Of a DNA stretch of 30,230 nt, positions 25,273 to 30,230 are shown piece by piece. The notes under the pieces were generated by a model, which worked only from the letters and a program-made list of their open reading frames with translations, was not told the origin of the DNA and did no database searches. Location of the stretch: positions 1-30,230 of the forward strand of contig DAHVYW010000093.1 of assembly GCA_027324025.1 (NCBI GenBank). Reading direction: 5' to 3'. Positions within the stretch are counted from its first letter, which is position 1, and the number at the start of each line of letters is the position of its first letter. Position numbers and translations under genes: made by a program. The stretch comes from JAJZQD01 sp021847735 (lineage in GTDB: Bacteria; Bacillota; Thermincolia; Thermincolales; UBA2595).

Positions 25273-25818
25273 TTATTTGGCTGGTGTCTCTTCAAACTCA
25301 ACGTCGGCTATCTTCCACTTGTTGTCTTCTTGGACCATAATATAGGTTACACTGTAACGTAACAAGCTGGGTTTATCAATTTTCTGTTTGGTCCGCATAT
25401 CCAAATATTGATAACTCCACAGTTCTTCTGTTTTTACCAGGGCCCATCCGGATTTATACTCAGTTAAAGAGCCTTCGTTAGGAACCCGCGAATCGCGTTC
25501 ATGTCTCTGACGGTATTGATTGATTAATTCTTGCCACTCTTTGTCATTCAAAACCTTTATCGATCTAAAATTAATGTATTTTAATTGACTATCAATAATC
25601 TTATTCTCATCAGCCATTTGGGTCATATATATTTGTATCCTTCCCCGATCTCGTTCAACAGCAACGTCTTTTAATACTTCAGGGTCAGACTTTAAAGCAA
25701 TAATAAGTTTTTTATTATACTGCCGAATCGCATCTTTTAATAATGTCTCGTCCGGTTTAGCACATCCGCCTGTAAAGATGAACGATAAGGCCAGAAAGGC
25801 AAAAAATAATCTTCTCAT
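25273..25818 (-). CDS. Small lipoprotein of unknown function, AT-rich
   Basis: A 181-residue protein starting at ATG 25818, with GAGGTGA five bases before it; the in-frame GTG at 25827 overlaps that site. The hydrophobic N-terminus MRRLFFAFLALSFIFTGGC has a lipobox-like end with C19 as the likely lipidated residue, though T replaces the usual Leu at -3. The rest is charged, with an alpha region (about 25-110) and a beta-rich end (RYSVTYIMVQEDNKWKIADVEF) that recalls NTF2/IMS-like folds. I do not recognise a family. Some stretches are only 25-30% G+C, far below the roughly 50% of nearby genes. It lies between ccsA3 and the radical SAM gene with 20-bp gaps on both sides. Confidence 0.82.
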   Translation of the reverse strand: MRRLFFAFLALSFIFTGGCAKPDETLLKDAIRQYNKKLIIALKSDPEVLKDVAVERDRGRIQIYMTQMADENKIIDSQLKYINFRSIKVLNDKEWQELINQYRQRHERDSRVPNEGSLTEYKSGWALVKTEELWSYQYLDMRTKQKIDKPSLLRYSVTYIMVQEDNKWKIADVEFEETPAK

Positions 25819-25838
25819 TTTATTCACCTCAAAAACTG

Positions 25839-26669
25839 TCAGTTCATATAGGGGGAATGGTTAGATATATATAACAAACCTATTCCGAAAATGGTAAACA
25901 ATAGTAAAGCAAATGAGGCAATGTTGTACCAAGCCGCTTTAGTTCCCTTCCACCCGTGTATCCTTCTAAGATGTAAGTAAATTCCGTATATTACCCAGGA
26001 AATTAATGACCATGTTTCGACAGGATCCCAAGCCCAGTACCTGCCCCAGGCATCATTAGCCCAAATGGCCCCGGCAGCAATCATTACACCAATCATAATA
26101 AAACCAAAGCCGGTAAATTTATAGCTCAACTCATCAATAATCATAGGTTCCGGCAGTTTGCTCGTCCAACCGCCGGATTGAAACCCAGACCGGTTAACCA
26201 GCAGGTAAAACCCCGCCAATGCAGTAGCTATAAGGCAAGAACCGTACGCCAATTTGGCAAAAAAGATATGCACAAACAGCCAAAAGGTTTGAAACGTTTC
26301 AGGTAGCGGACGGATTTCAGGGGAAGATAAAACTGCCATCCCAATCAGTAAAAAGGAAGCAGGCATAATTATCACTCCCAATGGTCTAAGTGTTGTTTTA
26401 CGCCATTGAACGATAGTGAACACAACTAGACCAATCAAAACGTCTGAAGAATACACTTCATACCTTCTAAGGTATGGTCCGTGCCCTGTATAGTACCACC
26501 TTAACGCTAAAGCCATTGTATGAGGAATCAGCCCGGCAACTGCCGCTGCAACTCCCCATTTTAGTGCTCTCTCCTTTTTAAAAACAAACCCGTACACAAA
26601 AAAGCAGGCACTTATGGCATAAAATGCTACTGAAGCCCAGTGTAAGCCAATTTCATATAATTGGTTCAT
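25839..26669 (-). CDS. ccsA: System II cytochrome c maturation protein CcsA (pair 3)
   Basis: A 276-residue membrane protein with the WWD motif at residues 208-215 (WGRYWAWD, then PVETWSL) and conserved H134 (LFVHIFFAKLAYGS) and H233 (GIYLHLRRIHGWKG). It carries heme to the outer face for attachment to apocytochromes. It closely resembles CcsA2 along its whole length, including TGHGPYLRRYEVYSSD and the NHSPY C-terminus. Its ATG overlaps the resB3 stop (ATGA), so the two are translationally coupled. It probably serves the large cytochrome encoded just upstream. Confidence 0.94.
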   Translation of the reverse strand: MNQLYEIGLHWASVAFYAISACFFVYGFVFKKERALKWGVAAAVAGLIPHTMALALRWYYTGHGPYLRRYEVYSSDVLIGLVVFTIVQWRKTTLRPLGVIIMPASFLLIGMAVLSSPEIRPLPETFQTFWLFVHIFFAKLAYGSCLIATALAGFYLLVNRSGFQSGGWTSKLPEPMIIDELSYKFTGFGFIMIGVMIAAGAIWANDAWGRYWAWDPVETWSLISWVIYGIYLHLRRIHGWKGTKAAWYNIASFALLLFTIFGIGLLYISNHSPYMN

Positions 26670-27991
26670 GACCGGTCCTCCTTTGACAACAATTCTGCAA
26701 GTTCTTTACTGAATTCATTCAAATAGAGCTGAAATTCCTTTTTGTACTTGGTCTTATACCCCCCGATGGCAACTTTTAATATTCCTTCTTTTTCTAACCA
26801 TTTAACGCAAATGTACTCCGGCACCCATAAGTACAGGAGGCCTAATCCCGTTAGACCGATAACAAACCCAACGTAAATTATATAAAGGCCAGGTTCCATT
26901 TTAGCGTTTAGCGTAATCCACGGATAAAACTCCTCAAATTTCAACTTGGCACGGTCAAATCCAGCAGTGCCACCTAGCGGGATTTGACCTTGATAGATTT
27001 GTTCGTTCTTCCCGTTCTCTGTTTTACGTACTATCAAATTGATAAAAGGTTGAATAGGCTCGTACGATCGATTTTCGTGATTGGTATAAGATGTCCTGTC
27101 AGGAATAAACTCAATGTTTAACCAATACGGTGTCTTGTCTAATCTAAAAACCTCGGAATACTTTTCATAATCCTTTTGAAACGTTGTTGATAATCCGACA
27201 TCTAAAGGGAACTCCCTGTCATCAATGGTCAGGTGGGTTTTTATATAATACCCGAAACTCTCAAAAAAAACATTCCATAATTTGAACCTCAATGGTGTGC
27301 CGGCAGCTATATTTTGACGGAATACTTCGGTTCCACTTTCAATAAGAGATGCGTCAGCACTGGCAAAAACGCCTGTCTGCTTATATTTCATTTTAATCTC
27401 GTGAAGGTAAAGGGAAAAAGCCCCCTCCTTATGGCTGTGTAAAGGCCCAGCCTCAGCAGACAGGTAACTTCCCAACCGGTCCTCAAACAACTGGCCCGGT
27501 ACCATGCCAATCCGCCCATTAAAGGCAAATCCTAATTCAGTAAACACTCCAATGCAAATAATTATTAAACCAACATGGAAAATAACAGCGGCCCATATGC
27601 CGAGTCTCTTTTTTTCCCAACAAATAATCTCTGTGCCTTTTAACACCTGACTTTTATAGCCTTTACCTGCTGCGTAGTTCCTTACTGTTCCCAAAAATTG
27701 TTTGACATCTAATTGTCTGTTTATATCAAACTCCTTCAAAAAGTTTAAAGGCCATTCTTTTCTATTTAATAATCTTATAACCTGCTGGTATACACATAAG
27801 AGCAGGTTAACAAACAGTACAATGATAACTGTGAGAAAAAACCAAGAGTGGAATATACTTTGGGTATCTTGGTAACCAAATTTAATCCAGGGATTACTGC
27901 CCACAACCAACAAAAAAGCAATCAACACTAAAGTTGATAAAGCCAAAACAGGTGAGGATAAGAATTTCAGCACCTTTTTCTTAGCTGTCAT
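26666..27991 (-). CDS. resB: System II cytochrome c maturation protein ResB (pair 3)
   Basis: A 441-residue ResB with membrane segments near residues 15-32, 47-67 and 132-152, then an extracytoplasmic domain and a last segment ending GLTGLGLLYLWVPEYIC. That C-terminal segment is very like the matching part of ResB2 (AGLGLLYLYVPKK). A cytoplasmic tail of about 50 residues, rich in Lys and Glu, follows. ATG 27991 has GAGGAG five bases upstream, directly after a terminator T-run, so ribosome loading occurs on any read-through or locally started mRNA. The gene is visibly AT-richer than the cytochrome genes. It should act with CcsA3. Confidence 0.92.
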   Translation of the reverse strand: MTAKKKVLKFLSSPVLALSTLVLIAFLLVVGSNPWIKFGYQDTQSIFHSWFFLTVIIVLFVNLLLCVYQQVIRLLNRKEWPLNFLKEFDINRQLDVKQFLGTVRNYAAGKGYKSQVLKGTEIICWEKKRLGIWAAVIFHVGLIIICIGVFTELGFAFNGRIGMVPGQLFEDRLGSYLSAEAGPLHSHKEGAFSLYLHEIKMKYKQTGVFASADASLIESGTEVFRQNIAAGTPLRFKLWNVFFESFGYYIKTHLTIDDREFPLDVGLSTTFQKDYEKYSEVFRLDKTPYWLNIEFIPDRTSYTNHENRSYEPIQPFINLIVRKTENGKNEQIYQGQIPLGGTAGFDRAKLKFEEFYPWITLNAKMEPGLYIIYVGFVIGLTGLGLLYLWVPEYICVKWLEKEGILKVAIGGYKTKYKKEFQLYLNEFSKELAELLSKEDRS

Positions 27992-28014
27992 TTGGACTCC
28001 TCTTTCCTACTTTT

Positions 28015-28049
28015 AAAAAAAGGTTTCGCCGGAACGAATCCGGCGATAC
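28015..28049 (-). terminator. Strong intrinsic terminator between the large cytochrome and resB3
   Basis: TCGCCGGA/TCCGGCGA (28026-28033 and 28039-28046) forms an 8-bp stem with a 5-nt loop, with an outer GGT/ACC extension, followed by TTTTTTT at 28015-28021 on the transcribed strand. It lies 66 bp after the cytochrome stop. The best-formed terminator in the window. Confidence 0.8.
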
Positions 28050-28114
28050 CCTTTTTATCCCTACCATGTAAGAACAGTTTAGTTCACGATGTAAACGACT
28101 CCATACAGATTTTA

Positions 28115-30230
28115 TTAGGTACATCCGCCGGTATTCCCACAACTGGTGCCAGAGTGCTGACTAGTCCACTGTTCCGGAGGCCTGGTGGCATTGGTGGGTA
28201 TAGCGCCTAAATAACTTCCATCCTTATATGGCCTGGCATCAGTACTACTCCACAATGCCTGCCCTCCGCCAGCTGAGTCTGTATATTTCCAGCCGTGAGG
28301 CAGCCCACCGTGGCAATTGGAACAATTATGCTGTTTACCGGCCTTATGTTTAGTAGCATGGCCATTGTAACCATTGCTTCCGCCGCTAAATTGAGAACGA
28401 AGAGTTGCGCTTCCGGTATTGCCACCACTATAGTAAAAAGCGTAATCATGACATAGGAAGCACAGGTCGGTTGAAGTCATAGAGGCGGTTTGTGTTGGGG
28501 TCCAAGCCGCTTTCAAAATAAACCTGGCGGATGAGCCGTGAGGTCCCTTGGCTCCTGTTGCGGGCATGTGGCAGTCCGTGCATTTCATTGTACTTGTGGC
28601 AGTCCACCCATTTACAAATTTACCGTAGTAATATGTCGAACCAGATGTAAATGTCGGCATCTGACTTGTACCTTCAACAACATGCCGCGCTTTATTGCTT
28701 GGGTTAAATTCCTTAGCCACGTCGGTTTGGGCAAACTGACCGGGTGTGTATCCCACAGACCCGGGGGTGGGGTTCGGCTGGTTCACGGCATATTTACTGT
28801 GACACTTATAACATAAATAAGCCTGGCGGTTATTTGTAGTCGGGTCTAAAAATACCCTTGTCGCAGTTGCTGATGCCCAACTGTCCCAAGCCGTATTGCT
28901 AAACTTCACGCCTGATACATTGCCCAGCGGGTCCATCTGGGTGGCAGTTGTGGACTTTACTGTATGCGGGTCGTGACAGTCAAAGCATTCCGCATGGCGC
29001 GTACTTATGCCGCCGTTATAATTCTCCCTGTTGCTGTGGACCCCCGATATGGTTAAAGTCGGGTGATTGTATGTGAGTTTTAACTGGGCGTTAATATTGG
29101 GTATGACTCCTGAACCGGCATGGCATTTGAAACAGACACCGGCCGTACTGTCAGTCACATCTTCCGGACGGGTAACCAACCATGCGTATCCGGTACCATG
29201 CCATTCATGGCAATCGGTACACTGAATAACACTTCCGGTGTTGTAGTGCTTCGCATCCTTGTAGGAAATCGTGGGACCGGCTTTGTTCCAGCCACCGCCG
29301 TTGGTAGTAAATCCAATATCTACAAATGTCACATCATACGGTACCCTGGTTGTCGCATTAATAGTTCTGGAAGGGCCCGTACCGTCATGGCATTTAAGAC
29401 AGAAATTAGTAATGTCACCATTGGCAGTAGTAAAAGCATCTTTGGTATTATCGGGATTGCTTATGTCTGACGAGGTAGAGGCGCTGCTGGAGGCAAAAGC
29501 AGTGTTATTCACAGTATGCGGGCCATGACAGCTTGAGCATTCAACCGTACCATAAACTATGCTCGCAACTTTGTGCTGTGAAACAGAGGATGTAATTTTG
29601 CTGTATACGTTATATCCTGCCGTCATACTGTAGTTTGCGTCCTTGCCGTGGCACTTGTAGCACTGGTCTTCTTCCCCGTTTGCCCGGGTATGGTCTTCCA
29701 GTGACGCATAAGTCGAACCGTGCCGCTCATGGCACTTGACACAGGTTATATTTGTTTGTGAGGCAGGCTGCAATGCGCTTATTCTATTATCGTAGTGGAC
29801 ACCGAAATATACCCCCCCTGAGACAGTCATGCCCCAATCGTGGAGTCCGCCTGTGGTATCCCAATAGGAACCAAACATGGTATTCTCCCTGAACCCGTGA
29901 CAGGCCAGGCAGTACCAGTTCCCGTTGGCAGAGGTGTAAACAGCATCATAAACGTTTTTGGCCACCAATAGTTTAGGCAGGATATTGTTGCCTCCTCCCC
30001 ACCTGGTCCCGTGCGGGTCATGGCAGTCCGTGCAGGTCAGGACATTATTGCCCGGAGAATCAAGATCCAGCGCCTTGTGCAGGGATGTGGAGTAAACACT
30101 GGTGCCTACGTTGGCGTCACTCCAGTTATAGAATTCGTTTTCCACCTTGTAGATACTGGTCCCGGCATACCCGTGGCAAACGAAACAGACTTTTTTGATC
30201 GTAACGCTGCTTAACAGGTCACCGGCACTG
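28115..30230 (-). CDS. Large multiheme c-type cytochrome (5' end beyond window), 14 visible CxxCH motifs
   Basis: Only the C-terminal 704 codons are visible. The frame stays open to the right edge, and the last 28 codons before the edge include CFVCH, so an apparent GTG at 30145 is internal and not a start. I count 14 CxxCH motifs (one before and 13 after that GTG), many as CxxCHxxHG. From CSSCHGPH onwards the last nine motifs align one for one with the last nine of the 25-heme protein, over 474 versus 467 residues, with shared blocks such as TTNGGGWNK, DVAKEFNP and HGSSxRxILKA. It also ends in a two-cysteine, Gly/Ser-rich tail (SGTSCGNTGGCT). It is presumably exported and matured by ResB3-CcsA3. 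Confidence 0.95.
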   Translation of the reverse strand, partial: SAGDLLSSVTIKKVCFVCHGYAGTSIYKVENEFYNWSDANVGTSVYSTSLHKALDLDSPGNNVLTCTDCHDPHGTRWGGGNNILPKLLVAKNVYDAVYTSANGNWYCLACHGFRENTMFGSYWDTTGGLHDWGMTVSGGVYFGVHYDNRISALQPASQTNITCVKCHERHGSTYASLEDHTRANGEEDQCYKCHGKDANYSMTAGYNVYSKITSSVSQHKVASIVYGTVECSSCHGPHTVNNTAFASSSASTSSDISNPDNTKDAFTTANGDITNFCLKCHDGTGPSRTINATTRVPYDVTFVDIGFTTNGGGWNKAGPTISYKDAKHYNTGSVIQCTDCHEWHGTGYAWLVTRPEDVTDSTAGVCFKCHAGSGVIPNINAQLKLTYNHPTLTISGVHSNRENYNGGISTRHAECFDCHDPHTVKSTTATQMDPLGNVSGVKFSNTAWDSWASATATRVFLDPTTNNRQAYLCYKCHSKYAVNQPNPTPGSVGYTPGQFAQTDVAKEFNPSNKARHVVEGTSQMPTFTSGSTYYYGKFVNGWTATSTMKCTDCHMPATGAKGPHGSSARFILKAAWTPTQTASMTSTDLCFLCHDYAFYYSGGNTGSATLRSQFSGGSNGYNGHATKHKAGKQHNCSNCHGGLPHGWKYTDSAGGGQALWSSTDARPYKDGSYLGAIPTNATRPPEQWTSQHSGTSCGNTGGCT

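Noticed and set aside
30143..30145. GTG at 30145 as the start of a 676-residue cytochrome
   Set aside because: The frame continues open to the window edge and includes another CxxCH motif, and there is no signal peptide after the GTG.
1..30230. CRISPR arrays, tRNA or rRNA genes, and complete insertion sequences
   Set aside because: No regularly spaced direct repeats, cloverleaf-like or rRNA-like sequence, or transposase reading frame was seen.

Overview
All supported genes in this window lie on the minus strand, so transcription runs from position 30230 towards 1. The content suggests a Gram-positive anaerobe that uses very large multiheme c-type cytochromes, most like a Thermincola- or Desulfotomaculum-type member of the Peptococcaceae. 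Three things point there: System II (ResB/CcsA) cytochrome maturation, the fused cobA-hemD and AhbD/NirJ2 heme genes typical of that group, and giant cytochromes with N-terminal signal/anchor segments. The taxonomic placement is inference.

Right block (about 30230 to 23700): the 3' part of a large multiheme cytochrome (14 visible CxxCH motifs, gene continues off the edge) is followed by a strong intrinsic terminator. Then comes an apparent operon of resB3, ccsA3, a small AT-rich lipoprotein gene and a cobalamin-binding radical SAM gene, closed by another hairpin terminator.

Middle block (about 23440 to 8360): a membrane-anchored TPR protein, an NHL beta-propeller, a six-heme cytochrome, a second NHL propeller and a 2014-residue cytochrome with seven Ig-like repeats and 25 CxxCH motifs. 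A terminator-like hairpin follows, then resB2-ccsA2, and then a third maturation pair, resB1-ccsA1, with its own sigma-A-like promoter.

Left block (about 8250 to 1): a heme/siroheme biosynthesis operon behind a good sigma-A-like promoter: met8-like precorrin-2 dehydrogenase, hemA, hemC, cobA-hemD, hemB, ahbD-like radical SAM and hemL (3' end off the window). A 120-bp triple-hairpin repeat sits at two junctions of this operon, and one copy supplies the hemA stop codon.

The parts fit one purpose: the left block makes heme by the siroheme route, the ResB/CcsA pairs carry it out and attach it, and the cytochromes with NHL/TPR partners are the likely extracytoplasmic electron-transfer apparatus. 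The most striking pattern is a duplicated cassette (multiheme cytochrome, terminator, resB, ccsA) in which the two cytochromes share a collinear nine-heme C-terminal module.
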